Positions 1-10,293 are shown, counted from the stretch's first letter. The stretch is 64,000 nt of DNA from Cristatella mucedo (GCA_009760855.2 WPIO01000089.1:1384001-1448000), one strand, 5' to 3'. The notes: a model not told the origin generated them from the sequence alone. A program made the numbers and translations.

Positions 1-134
1 TCCTGTTCAGAGACAGGTCCACGTATACTGCTAGCTTCACCGCTGGCTCTGCATTTCCATGGTGCCAGGCCTTACAGGATGCTTACTGCTCTGCCTTGAC
101 GAAATCTCTTGCTCTCAGTTTTGCACTCTCACCA
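1..134 (+). CDS. possible internal exon cut by the window edge
   Basis: One plus frame (first codon at base 3) has no stop from the window edge to base 134. It then meets a donor-like sequence, CCA followed by GTAAGTC. The reading is about 44 codons and resembles no family I recognise. Absence of stops over 44 codons is only weak evidence, and no acceptor is visible because the window starts here. It could instead be non-coding. Confidence 0.22.
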
Positions 135-1670
135 GTAAGTCTCTGCTGGCCTTGCCCAGAAGAGGCACCACCATCAATCGTCAGAAGGCCAAGGACAGAT
201 GGTTTGACGATTAAATACGACCCGGTGGTTCATCCACATGTAGGGCAGCACCCAGACGGCAGGCTCTGAAGCCGGCAGCTGCATCGGCAGCTTCTAGTCT
301 GCATTGACAGACCACCAGAAGCATGAGTTGTGTACATACTACAGCATAGACGTGTCACAGACCTGCATTATAGCATTCTAGTCCTGGCATTGAAGCTCCT
401 CGTGTGGTTAGCCCACACGAGTAACAGGAGCACAATACTGCAGCCTGCTTCCTGTGAAAAGCTCAAAGCACTCCACTGGCTGGCTGGCTGTGAGCACAGA
501 ATCTATACCCAGCCTATGGGCACCGAACTGCAAAGGACATTAGGGGGAGTGCTGTTGCAGCAGTGGTTTCTAATAGCTTAAACTCGGGGTCAAAGGTAGA
601 GACAGCTTGGACTTGGCCTCTTGGATGGTTAACTTTATGAAGCCTCCTTCCTCCCTACAGCAAGCAGCAACCACCTGTGGCCTACTCCCCTCCCCCCAGT
701 TGGTTGGGAAACCTTTAGTTTGTGCTGTGCCAATGCTGATTTCTGTAGCTGATTAGTACGGCCGGCCGTCAGGCACCAAGTACTGGAGGCAGGCAGGTAG
801 CTCTACTGCCAGCTCCAGAGGATTCGACACTGCAGCACTAGCCGCATTGCCTCAGCTGCCAGTCAAGCAGAGACGAAGACTGACAGCCTGGTTAAGCTTG
901 GCGGCTGACGAGGGCAGGATTTCCGACGACTCGACACGAAGCAGCTGAAGGCCACACTCGGCAGTCCAGCCTCACTAGCCACAGCGCCACTCAGGACTTG
1001 CTCACAGCGATAGGTAAGCATCAACATGCCGACGGCTCGAAGGCTCCACTGCGATGCCGGCAGTCGAGGCAGAAGGCCATTCGACTGATTGCTATCTTGG
1101 CTCTCGAGTCAATTAACCAGCATCCTGGCCAATCGGTGCTAGGCTGCCAGGAGCAGCTTGCTTCCTCGTGCTTAAGACTGACAACTAATCTTTTTGCCAA
1201 CGGCTTCCTAGGTGCCCCCAGCTCGGCTGCTGGCAAGCAGTTGTGCTGGCTGCTCGGTAGCTAGGCCTCTGGTGGTGCCCAGTCGTCGTGGCAGCAATCG
1301 CGAGCAGGCAGGCCCGGACAGGGCAGGGCGTGAGGCTATTCAGAAATCTTCCGAGGCAGGTGGCAGCTGACTCCGGCTTCGACAGTAGAGTGGCCATAAG
1401 CGCTCGATGGGGGTTATGTTGCCGACAGAACTGGCACAACCGGACCGGCCCATTGCCTCCCCCCTCTTATCCCCCCACGGCTAGCTATAAGATGGTACTT
1501 TGGGAAGCATTTGGGTAGCCACGTGAAACGAGCAGGGCGACAGGCTACCTTCACTGCTTGCGAAAAAACAAAGGGAACCGGCTAGCTGCTGCTGCTACAG
1601 CTGCTGCTGCTACATGCCACTAAGAGCAAGAAGTTGGCCGACGAGTCCTGTTGACTTGGGTTCTACAAAG

Positions 1671-1835
1671 GTGTGTGCTTTGGCAAACCCTGAATACCCG
1701 CAGACTGCGCAACCGGAACCGAAAATGGGCACTTTCTCCAGCTGCTCCAAGTGGCCAGCCAATTGCCGGCATCGACTGCCCCCTCCCGAGACCACACACA
1801 GCACTTCCAGCACGAACGGAGGCGCAATCGATTAA
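1671..1835 (+). CDS. coding-like segment ending in a stop, product unknown
   Basis: This 54-codon open frame ends in TAA at 1833-1835 and has a purine-any-pyrimidine codon rhythm typical of coding DNA. It is rich in Pro, Ser and Thr. An AAAG/GTG junction at 1670 could be an acceptor (preceded by TTGACTTGGGTTCTAC). It may be a terminal exon of a gene lying upstream, or chance. I recognise no domain. Confidence 0.2.
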   Translation: MCALANPEYPQTAQPEPKMGTFSSCSKWPANCRHRLPPPETTHSTSSTNGGAID

Positions 1836-2087
1836 CTCAAAATTAGCAACTATGGCTTTTGACTGACAAAACTGAGCTCTCTTTAAATCACTACGAAAGG
1901 GCATGCCTGTGTGTGCAGTAGCAGTGCACTGTAAAAGCATGCACGCACCTAATCATGCCTCCGTAGAGTGCACCGTCAACCCACACCCACAAGCTGTGAG
2001 CACAGTGCCCAGTGCATCAAGTCATCCGGGCAAAAAATCCGGTGCTGTGTACAAGGCTACTGAGGTGGTAAAAATGAGGATGATGAT

Positions 2088-2147
2088 AAAAGAGATTGAG
2101 TTCTCTAAGGGCGCTATAACAAAAGTATTATTACTATTACTATTATC
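2088..2147 (+). mobile_element. LINE-A 3' tail fragment
   Basis: It contains the LINE-A/SINE-A terminal core (AGAGATTGAGTTCTCT then AAGGGCGCTATA) followed by an (ATT)n-like run. No element body precedes it, so it is either a very short 5'-truncated insertion or a degraded SINE. Confidence 0.6.
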
Positions 2148-2266
2148 AAAATACGCTAGCATACGGCCGAGAGCGATACAAGTGGAAGAGAGGTGGCGAG
2201 GTTCCTTGACCTTCAACAACCACTCGACACTTGCACAAACTAATGCTCTGCTTGCCCCCCTCCAAG

Positions 2267-2364
2267 GCAAGCAAGCACTCATTGACAGGAAAGTGAAGAA
2301 GGACTCGCTCCGGCTCCCGTTGCTGACAAAGGCTCCGGCTCCCGTTGCTGACAAAGGTGCCCAG
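2267..2364 (+). CDS. candidate exon of plus-strand gene, function unknown
   Basis: This is a 98-nt candidate exon between a strong acceptor (CTTGCCCCCCTCCAAG) and a strong donor (CCAG then GTAAGG). The only stop-free frame begins with 2 nt of a split codon and ends in phase 0, giving about 32 residues rich in Lys, Leu and Ala. It contains a perfect 25-bp tandem duplication (2307-2356). Because 25 is not a multiple of three, the two copies are read in different frames. It may be the most upstream recognised exon of a gene continuing to about 5837. Function unknown. Confidence 0.4.
2307..2356. repeat. 25-bp perfect tandem duplication
   Basis: Two adjacent identical 25-nt units (2307-2331 and 2332-2356), beginning GCTCCGGCTCCC and ending GCTGACAAAG. 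They lie inside a candidate exon and shift its reading frame relative to a single-copy version. Confidence 0.85.
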
Positions 2365-2579
2365 GTAAGGATTTCTACGACGGCCTGGCCGATTTTGATG
2401 ACAGCTTTTTCCTAAGCAAATTTTTAAGTCAATCCAATTTAGAAGCTACCAGTGTGCACTGCTGGACTGCCGTGGATTGAGCAAACAGAAGCAGGAGATG
2501 TGGCCAGTTTGAAGCAGCCAGAAGCTCACGTGTACAGACGCTGCTGATTCTTGAAGAGATCTAGGAATTAAATTATTAC

Positions 2580-2733
2580 CGAGGTTCCAATCGAGCCCCA
2601 CCGGTGAAATAGTATGGTCTGCCGGTGCAAAGTCGGCCAAAGAGTCTGGGTCATCGATCGCATGGGGCAGCGAGCACCATTCGGCGAGCGTGGAGCTTCT
2701 GTCTTCGTTCGGGCTCACAAGTGGCTGAGAGGA
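2580..2733 (-). CDS. coding-like segment with splice signals on the minus strand
   Basis: On the minus strand a pyrimidine-rich acceptor (CCCATTTTGTCGTGCATGCAG) opens a 51-codon frame with coding-like codon rhythm. It ends at CTCG followed by GTAATA. The peptide is acidic, Ser/Asp/Pro-rich and looks disordered. It conflicts with the surrounding plus-strand exon chain: a plus-strand alternative here is a 40-nt exon at 2721-2760 (acceptor CGTTCGGGCTCACAAG, donor GTGG then GTACTT) whose phase (0 to 1) would link 2364 to 2859. Only one of the two may be real, unless genes are nested. Confidence 0.3.
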
Positions 2734-2858
2734 CTGCATGCACGACAAAATGGGGGCGTGGGTACTTTCTGCTGCCAGGCAGATTCCATGCTGCTACGGC
2801 CAATGTCAGATCGCTCAAAACGATGAGCTGCACGGCTTTTACAAAGTCTCTCTTGCAG

Positions 2859-2926
2859 CAGTAGAAAGCAGTCGGCACGAGGACAGCAAACAGACTGGCA
2901 GCGGCATGAGCGGCAAAGGAGCGCTG
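2859..2926 (+). CDS. candidate exon of plus-strand gene, function unknown
   Basis: A 68-nt candidate exon preceded by AAAGTCTCTCTTGCAG and followed by GTAAAC. The open frame enters with 2 nt and exits in phase 0, giving 22 residues rich in Ser, Gly and Lys. It ends in phase with the next candidate exon at 3357. A 40-nt segment at 2721-2760 would feed it with the needed single leftover base. No domain is recognisable. Confidence 0.42.
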
Positions 2927-3057
2927 GTAAACTTACCGCTGCTGCAACAGCAGCGCTGCAGGTGCATCGGGTCGTGCCTGCAGCAGAGGCGAACCATCCA
3001 TGGCCAGTAGATCGGCGAGCAGACCGGAAGCAACCTCTTTATGACCTTAAGTTAAAG

Positions 3058-3250
3058 GTTAGCTGATTCAAAAGCCTAGTTTATGAAGCAGCAGTGGCTG
3101 CAGACGAGAGCCTTAACGGCTATTGCCCATTTGCAATGGGCAATAAAGGATCGCCCACTGCAGGCAGGACTCGAGCCCACGACCTGAGTCGTGTAGAGCG
3201 AGGGCCTAACCCGTGGGGCTACGACGCCGGTAGTAAGGCCAGGCAAGTCA
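3058..3250 (-). mobile_element. SINE-B copy (tRNA-derived)
   Basis: In reverse complement it shows a tRNA-like B box (GGGCTCGAGTCCTGC), then CAGTGGGCGATCCTTT, then GCCGTTAAGGCTCT and a terminal AATCAGCTA. Other copies are at 10660, 21830, 34768 and 52563. It lies in the intron between the candidate exons at 2859 and 3357. Confidence 0.75.
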
Positions 3251-3356
3251 ATGCATTTCGGCATGCACTCGAGCATTTCGTGTCAACAGCTAGATAAACT
3301 CGTGCACAGGCAGCTTGCAACTACTGTGAAGTGATAGGCAAAAGCCGAGCGTGCAG

Positions 3357-3506
3357 CAAACAAGCGCAGCATGCTTAGAAACCAGCCTGCTGGTTTACAA
3401 TGTTTATCACGACCTCATCAGGCACCAGATAAAGCCAAGAGGACAGAGCAGCTTGTGCAGTGCAGAGGATGAAAAACCGTATACGGACAACGACCTGCAA
3501 CTTGAG
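3357..3506 (+). CDS. candidate exon of plus-strand gene, function unknown
   Basis: A 150-nt candidate exon with acceptor GCCGAGCGTGCAG and donor CTTGAG followed by GTAAGG, a near-consensus donor. Of three frames only one is open; it is phase 0 at both ends and gives 50 residues. The first half is hydrophobic and helical-looking, the second is acidic (SAEDEKPYTDND). Phase agrees with the exon at 2859-2926. The next candidate exon (3797) needs one leftover base, so either an exon is missing between them or one boundary is wrong. Confidence 0.5.
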
Positions 3507-3796
3507 GTAAGGCAGCTGCAACTAGCCCGACTGTGACAGAAGGACTGTCGGTATACTTTATTCTGGTGACCGCGCCTCACTCTTTGCTTTTGCTACCTGC
3601 AGTTGATATTAGGCATTCTTACATACTTTATTACTTTTATTATTGTTATCTATTATATAAATTGTTATAATGATACATTATTACATAGTTTATTACATAA
3701 ATTATTACTGCAGTCGATATGAAGCATTGTTTGGTTTCAAAGCACTTCACACGAAGCGCATTCAGTTTCAAACCATTTTGCTCTCTCCTGATTTAG

Positions 3797-3854
3797 GGTG
3801 CAGGAAGACGGTAAAGGTTAGGAATGCAGAGGGAGCTAGCTTTTCATTCAGCAG
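3797..3854 (+). CDS. candidate short exon of plus-strand gene
   Basis: A 58-nt candidate exon after a strong acceptor (TTTTGCTCTCTCCTGATTTAG), ending AGCAG before GTATAC. It enters with 2 nt and exits with 2 nt, encoding a basic peptide. The exit phase matches the one-base entry of the exon at 4559, together making a Ser codon. The open frame also reaches another good donor at 3947 (TCCA then GTGAGT), but that exit phase does not fit 4559. Confidence 0.35.
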
Positions 3855-4558
3855 GTATACTGGAAATTCAGTAAAACAAAACCTGCAACTTTCGGAGGAA
3901 TGCAAGCGGGTGGTTACCCCGGTGACGATGCATACCACTTCCAGTGAGTAGCACAGCTGAACAAATAGCAGTAGCTTTGTCCGCTTGACCGCGAACAAAG
4001 CTAGTGGTTCATCTCAACACATAGCAACTTCTCTATCGCTATCAAGAATAACTGCACAAGCAGAGGGAAGCCGCACCGGCAAACTTTGGGCTAGCTGTCC
4101 GGTTTGGCTGTTCAGTTTTCGACTAATAAGATTAAAAGCCAATTTAAGATGACAACTCACGATTAGATTGACCGTGCCAGTACTGCCACTGGACTTGTGC
4201 TGGAAGGAGCTGAGACTGCTCTCCCCACGGTGCAACCGATTAGTAAGCCTTTGTCAGAGAACTGCTGCCAAGTTGAGCTGCCATGACAACGTAAGTGCTG
4301 CTAAGTGGCTTGATCCTTCGTGTAACATAGAGCTTTAGGCATGTACAGTTGCCAGCCTGAAGCATCAGACGACGAATTCTTTCCTGCCAACAGCTCTGCA
4401 TAATCTCCCTATCAGGCTATCTCAAGGAATAACTTGTTAGCATAATTAGACTGAAGGGCACTACAACACATCGTAATTGCACCAATTTGAATAATTAGGC
4501 CCTGGAGTATTATGAGTCATCGGAGAACACATTGGGGGCTATCGGACCGATATAACAG

Positions 4559-4695
4559 TGATTGCATGCACAGCCATGATCCAACAGAAGGGCAGTTGTT
4601 AATGGCTCATTTCATTCAGTACACGATGCGATTACGAGAACAGCAAGATATTTCAGGCTACCCAGCTGACATAGTATCTGCCTGTCTGTCAGCAG
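4559..4695 (+). CDS. candidate exon of plus-strand gene, function unknown
   Basis: A 137-nt candidate exon bounded by ATATAACAG and CAG/GTTCAG. The frame (1 nt, 45 codons, 1 nt) is open and codes for a mixed helical peptide with several His, Met and Gln residues. Its single leftover G joins the CT that starts the exon at 4863 to form an Ala codon, so phases agree. No family recognised. Confidence 0.5.
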
Positions 4696-4862
4696 GTTCA
4701 GCAATCGAACTGGATTGCTACACGCCTGGGCCTTCAGACAGGGTGCTTGCGTTGCCCTGAGACATCAACCATTCTCAGATGCATGCCGATGTCAGAGTTA
4801 TTAAACTAGTCATCAAACACACACTTGCCTAGCAATTACTTTCGGCAGTATGCACATCACAG

Positions 4863-5061
4863 CTGGACATCAACAGATTCAAATCCTGGCTCTAACAGCC
4901 AAAGCTCCGGAGGCAGGCCAGTATTGGTCCTCTAAGAGACAACCAACTGTCAAAACAGCCACTGAGCACGCCGATCGTATCGCCGATCGTATCGCTGCTC
5001 ACTGGACCATAGTCGAGACCATCGGTTTGGGAGTCCCCGGTCCGGCATCCAGGAAGAACAA
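4863..5061 (+). CDS. candidate exon of plus-strand gene, function unknown
   Basis: A 199-nt candidate exon after TATGCACATCACAG and before GTACGT, a good donor. The single coherent frame (2 nt, 65 codons, 2 nt) shows a strong purine-any-pyrimidine codon rhythm. It contains a short direct repeat (CGCCGATCGTAT twice, about 4970-4995) encoding a duplicated Ala-Asp-Arg-Ile unit. The leftover AA joins the C that starts the exon at 5141 to make Asn, so phases agree. No family recognised. Confidence 0.52.
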
Positions 5062-5140
5062 GTACGTATTTCCCGATTGAGCTCAAGCTAGGTAACCGGG
5101 CTAGTTTTGAAGCAGGTCACTAATCTTGACCTTCACCCAG

Positions 5141-5298
5141 CATAAGTGTAGCAATGGGTCTCAGAGACATAGGGCCTCTAAACAACCGTGGAACGTTTAA
5201 CTTTCATCAGTACGAATTTATGGCACTACTCTCAGCATGTCTTGCCTATGGTGACACGTATCTTGCCACTATTCACACAAAGCCGACAGCTGTGCAAA
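5141..5298 (+). CDS. candidate exon of plus-strand gene, function unknown
   Basis: It starts after an excellent acceptor (TAATCTTGACCTTCACCCAG). The frame is 1 nt plus 52 codons to a possible donor AAA/GTACAC at 5298; if that donor is not used the frame reads on to a TGA at 5343-5345. The peptide includes an aromatic and hydrophobic stretch (about residues 20-40 of the exon). Entry phase fits the previous exon. Exit phase fits the terminal exon only if that exon starts at 5602 rather than 5595. Confidence 0.45.
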
Positions 5299-5594
5299 GT
5301 ACACATGTTAGAAGTAGTAAGAAACTTGGCATATTGGATTTGTGAAGCCTAAACACCAGGTTTTCCCTTGCAGAATGCGTAAAATGCCTAGACAAATATA
5401 TCTAGTTCTGATAAGCGCTGCAAAAATGTTTGACTATTATCCTTATTGTTGCTACATTAATGGGTTGTTGACAAAGCATACCGAAAGACAATAAACCTGA
5501 GGAAAAAATATAAAATAACGTTGCTAATAACAGTACGTCAAAATCATACCTAGCAACGACAAAAAATCAGTCCCAACAACCCTTATCATCACAG

Positions 5595-5837
5595 TCAAAA
5601 GACCAGGCAAACAGCACTCCAGCAAACTGCCTCCCAATTCGAGTTAGTAAAGTGGCAGCTGCTGCCATTGACACTGGCAAAAGCCTTGCATATGGATTGG
5701 CCTCTAACAAGATGAACGATGCTGACATCGTCGACTTCCGGCTGTCGCGTACAGACATCTCGGGAGCCAACTCGGAAGCGACTCGGGAGCTAGGCACGAC
5801 CGTCTCAGATGGTGGCAGGGCAGCACTCATACTCTAG
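5595..5837 (+). CDS. candidate terminal exon of plus-strand gene
   Basis: An 80-codon frame ends in TAG at 5835-5837 after a pyrimidine-rich acceptor (CCCTTATCATCACAG); an alternative acceptor AAAAG would start it at 5602. Codon rhythm strongly favours this strand and frame, although the antisense frame is also open. The peptide has an Ala-rich start (VAAAAIDTGKSLAYG), then an Asp/Ser/Thr-rich tail. ATTAAA at 5881, 44 nt past the stop, could be the polyadenylation signal. The gene would converge on the minus-strand gene ending near 7495. Product not recognised. Confidence 0.5.
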   Translation, partial: SKDQANSTPANCLPIRVSKVAAAAIDTGKSLAYGLASNKMNDADIVDFRLSRTDISGANSEATRELGTTVSDGGRAALIL

Positions 5838-5896
5838 ATAAACACTCTCTTGGCACTAGACTAGTGAGAAACTAGAGCCGATTAAAAAGAAATTCA

Positions 5897-5929
5897 CTCA
5901 GAAATGCACTAAGAAAGTGCATTTCTGAG
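5897..5929. repeat. perfect 14-bp stem, 5-nt loop hairpin
   Basis: CTCAGAAATGCACT at 5897-5910 is followed by a 5-nt loop (AAGAA) and its exact reverse complement at 5916-5929. It lies 60 nt downstream of the candidate stop codon, so it could be a 3' UTR or post-cleavage stem-loop. No protein-binding or microRNA role can be claimed from sequence alone. Confidence 0.8.
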
Positions 5930-6407
5930 GCAGATTGAACTCGACTTGAATTACACGCAATGCAGCTGTGAAACTATCTTATTAAGCATATGAACAGCTA
6001 AAATCGAAAGATGCATGCTGTTCCCAGCAACCAAGCAAGATCAGTGATTGCTTTAGCTGCAACCTTTTCCCGTGGCTGGTCGGGTCCGGCTGGTCAGCAT
6101 CGGTACTGGGATTTGGTGGAGCCTGACATGTAATGCTTATATCGTGTCATCAGAAATGAGTGACTGATTCTTCGATGACCGTAATTTAACGTCGCATGCA
6201 CCCGAAGCCTTAAACTCACAGACAATTTATAGTTTTGCTCACCTACTAAAGAAGATGATGTTGAGAAATAGCTAGAGCATCAGTCGACGGAATCGAAAAG
6301 ATCTGAGAAAAGATGCCTACCTCTGACAACCCAGGATTCTCAGGGTCAGCATCAACGGTAAAAACAGTGTTAGCGCTCTTTACACAGAATTGAACTGAAT
6401 TTTGCCG

Positions 6408-6466
6408 GCATAGAGATTAAGTTCTCTTGGGGCGCTATACAAATGAATTAAAAATGAATTACGCCA
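6408..6466 (+). mobile_element. SINE-A / LINE-A 3' tail fragment
   Basis: It carries AGAGATTAAGTTCTCTTGGG followed by GCGCTATACAAATGAATT, the shared terminus of SINE-A and LINE-A. No tRNA-like head is visible, so it is a severely truncated copy. Confidence 0.6.
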
Positions 6467-6524
6467 AACCTGAGATCCACATAGGTTTGAACGGAGAAAG
6501 TGAGGTCATTTGAAAAACCAAATA

Positions 6525-6757
6525 TTAATATAATGTATCTCTGCCTGTAACTCCACAAACACTATGTGTGTATTACGCAGGAGAGTTTTCTATAGCACAC
6601 TAAAAGCCTAAGAGGCTTTTGGTAAGCATTCGGTAACCGACAGACTTCATCTCACGTAAACAAGAGCAGTTGAGGTAGTGAGTAGCACGGAAGCAGCAAC
6701 TCAGGGCGGCTGGAAAGGATGTGCCATAGTCGGCAGCAGGAGAGTAAATGTTGTGTA
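6525..6757 (-). mobile_element. LINE-B 3' end, left arm of an inverted pair
   Basis: The reverse complement matches the LINE-B 3' untranslated tail: CTACTGCCGACTATGGCAC, then GTTGCGTGAGACGAAGT-like sequence, AAAGCC...TTAGGCT and CTCTCCTGCGTAATAC. It faces an oppositely oriented copy at 6826-7097 across a spacer of about 70 nt. Confidence 0.75.
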
Positions 6758-6825
6758 AGAATTGCTGTCAATCTCTGCCACAGTAATAAGAAACAGCCGT
6801 GTCTGTAGCTTCTATTCCGGACTTA

Positions 6826-7097
6826 CGTTCTATAGACTCTCCTACTGCCGACTATGGCACATCCTTTTCAGCGGTTTTGAGCTGCTACTTCTATGCTACT
6901 CACTACCTCAACTGCACTCCTGACTCTGCTATGCTTCCCACTTTCTCTTTGTTGCGTGAGACGAAGTCTGTTGGCTACCGAATGCATACCGAAAGCCGCT
7001 TAGGCTATGAGTGCGCTATACAAAACTCTCCTGCATAACACCCACATGGTCTTTATGACTTTGTGGAGTTACAGACGTAGATACATTACATTGCATT
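6826..7097 (+). mobile_element. LINE-B 3' end, right arm of an inverted pair
   Basis: This sense copy of the LINE-B tail starts at CTCTCCTACTGCCGACTATG and ends near GTAGATACATTACATT. It is closely similar to 50022-50284. A 79-codon open frame runs through it, but it is 3' untranslated sequence in other copies and should not be taken as a gene. Confidence 0.75.
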
Positions 7098-7494
7098 CGA
7101 GTCATACTAGCAGACAAGTACCTACACGATTTTGCAGGCTGATAGATTGATTGTACAGCAGTGGCAGAAACATCTGCAATGCTTATGGTTATAGCATGAG
7201 GCAAGAATACTCTTTCCACAGAGCAAGGCATACAGAGACTGTGTGTGACATCCTCAGTAGCATGCCCTCCTCAGAGTAGTGCACAAGCTGAGTCGATCCC
7301 TACTGCACAAACGATCTCGTCAGACTTCCTAAAATACGACATCAGGAACATAAAAATGGCAGCAGAACCTGGTGAGGCAGCAGCCGTACAGGAGCAAGAG
7401 CTGGGCTGTGAGAAGCTAGTAAGCCACGAATGGATTTGTTCACAGAAACGTCACCTGAGGCGTCGGGTGGGGCAGTCCTCTGCAGAGTGATGCC

Positions 7495-7739
7495 TCACCG
7501 CCATGAATCAGCATGCGAATGTTCTAATCTAGAATCTGCTTCTGCATTCTGCTTCCACACTAGCACCACCAGCACCGAATTGCACCATGCGTCAAGAGTC
7601 AAAAGTGTTTTTGAGATCAAATTCTGCCAGTAAATAGCCGACAGATCTATTGCGTGCCCCGGGAGGCTGGACGACGTCTGCAACCGACTGAAAAGGCCGA
7701 CCTGGGCCGGCTTCGTGGCCGTGTCGTGGTCATGTTCGC
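7495..7739 (-). CDS. candidate terminal exon (8) of long minus-strand gene
   Basis: On the minus strand an acceptor with a T-rich tract (CCTTTTTTTTTCAATGGTGCAG) precedes a frame that enters with 2 nt and runs 81 codons to a stop at 7495-7497. The entry phase exactly complements the single leftover base of the exon at 8543-8900. The first part is coding-like (EHDHDTATKPAQ); the later part is more AT-rich, so the exon may end earlier at CAG/GTCGGC (7701), leaving further exons unidentified. No clear minus-strand AATAAA was found just downstream. Confidence 0.4.
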
Positions 7740-7982
7740 CTGCACCATTGAAAAAAAAAGGCAAAAACGCTTTCACCCACTAGGTGGGTCGTGAATCGCA
7801 GTCTTCGATTGCAGTGGCTTTCGGAGGTGCATGTCCTGCCTGCCTGGACAAGACTAAGTCGAGTAGAGAATACCCGGTTAGTGACCGCAACAGGCCTACA
7901 GGAAGGTGGTCAGCTACTACCGAGGCCCAACACCTCAGAGGGAGAGAGAGTGAGAGAGATGGGCTGGAGAGAGAGACGAGCT

Positions 7983-8205
<223 letters not shown>

Positions 8206-8542
8206 AAAGTCTCATCGGGCTCAGCTGTCAGAGCATCGGCCCGGCAAAGGCCGCCGGTTGCCGTGGGATAACTTCTAGCTCCGAGCAAACAATGCCCAAC
8301 CCCTCAGCTGCAGATGGCCTATGATTGGACTTCACTTTTCAGAAAAAAACTCTGCAACTCAGCAAATCGAAAGGCAGAAGATTCGACCGGAATCAGCATT
8401 CGACAACCATTGGGCTCAACATTTTGGTGGCAAGCTCTCGGAGATCAGACCTCGGAGAGGATCCGTCGGTGAGCAGCTGCCTCGGAGACGAGCTGCTGCA
8501 CTAGCAGTGAGCTTAACCGAGCAGCAGCCGAGTGCCACGTAC

Positions 8543-8900
8543 CATGCTCTGAGTCGGAGACGGCTGAACCTCGCTGCTGCGGCTGCGAGCTGCCCCCTCT
8601 GCTGCTGCCGCCGGCGGCGCTCAGCTCGGGCCTTGCTGACGGCACCGGCTGCCTGATTCTTGGAGCCGGCACACGATCCGAGCGGTCTGGCAGGGCAGGG
8701 GACAGCGGCCGCTCCGGCGGCGAGCAAGGTGCCAAGGCTAGCTGTTGCTGCCATGAGCCTCGGTCCACCGCCGCTGCTGCAGTGCCGGCGGTGAGCTGAG
8801 ACAGGCCACGCTGGCGCACGGCTGCATCGACGGCAGCAAAGGCCTGCAGCTGGCTTTGAACGGCCTGCTGGTTAGCCATCATCAGAGACAGAAGCTCGCC
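8543..8900 (-). CDS. candidate exon 7 of long minus-strand gene, Gln/Ala/Pro-rich
   Basis: The acceptor (GTCGTCCTTGTTTAG) and donor (GAGCATG before GTACGT) delimit 358 nt: 119 codons in phase 0 plus one leftover base. The first 40 residues look helical and Gln/Ala-rich (NQQAVQSQLQAFAAVDAAV). The rest is Pro, Arg, Ser and Gln-rich and probably disordered. It joins exon 6 in phase 0 and exon 8 in phase 1, which is the main reason for the chain. The DNA is locally GC-rich. No known domain; a coiled-coil or scaffold protein is an inference. Confidence 0.55.
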
Positions 8901-9865
8901 CTAAACAAGGACGACGAAAATGTCAGCTGCAGCTCACAAAGCCAAGCTCCGGAAGCACGGCAGTCAATGGGCAAGCCAAAAGTACATTTTGGCAATGCCA
9001 TCTACCTTGCCCAGAATGAGTGCTGGTTTTACATATGGACAAGTGCTCATCTGAGCTACTGGGTATAGCAGAAAGTGCGGTTATAGAGCGTTGGAGCATG
9101 AGCAAGACTGCCTCGGAAAACCAATGCAGCCTTCACGGAACGGCATAGCAATTTGAGGCATGCATATCTGTAAGCAGCAGTATGTAGAGCAAGCCACGTA
9201 ACCCCTCCTCTCCTGGAGACTGGCTTCGTGGTATTGATCAATGCTCAAAACGAACAGAATCCCTTTAAATCTGTTTAAATATTGCTATACGAACCAAGTT
9301 TTCAGTTGTCGGGAACAATTCGTCAGCTGTGCTATAGATGCATGTCACTGCACACTGTCCCTAAATGTACAGTGAATCGAACAACCTTTCTCTCGGCAGT
9401 TAGCTGCTGTGATGGGTTTCCTTACTGTATCTTTGTGAGGACTAAAATTGGCACGATGCACAAGTGGAGGTACTCGTGAGAATGCAACACCACGCACACT
9501 ACCATTCTTTATAACAAGGTTGCTTATGATGGGTGTTCGATTATGATTCGAGCTAAGAGCTGATACATATTTTAATGCTGCATGGCACCTTAGCTTGAGC
9601 TTAATTGAGGCACTCTGGCACTGAATAAAAAGTAGTGACACTTTTGTTATGCATACATGCCTTACATGGTCATGTGGATGAGACCAGATATTGCACGAGG
9701 ACTATAGTTCGAGTCATAAGCCCCCCCCCAGCCCGCCTGTCAAAACGTGTACCTGAGGGTGCCGTGATTTTGGTTATACCTGCACTTACTGTGCAAATTG
9801 TGAGATTGAGAGGAGGGCTTAGTGATGGCTTCAGTTGCTACTGAGAAGGGGAGAAGGCACAAGAG

Positions 9866-10293
<428 letters not shown>

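Noticed and set aside
1903-2415. 170-codon open frame taken as one gene
   Set aside because: Most of it lies in a LINE-A tail and low-complexity sequence; only the spliced segment 2267-2364 is supported.
3094-3297. Open frame with a tRNA-like segment suggesting a tRNA gene
   Set aside because: The B box belongs to a SINE-B in reverse; no cloverleaf with proper acceptor and anticodon arms was found. The same holds for the other SINE heads.
5567-5830. Minus-strand open frame opposite the terminal exon
   Set aside because: No good donor on that strand, and codon rhythm favours the plus strand.
6799-7038. 79-codon open frame that recurs at 37041-37385 and 50035-50225
   Set aside because: The repeated frame is the LINE-B 3' untranslated tail; similarity between copies is due to the repeat, and the protein's C-terminus lies upstream.
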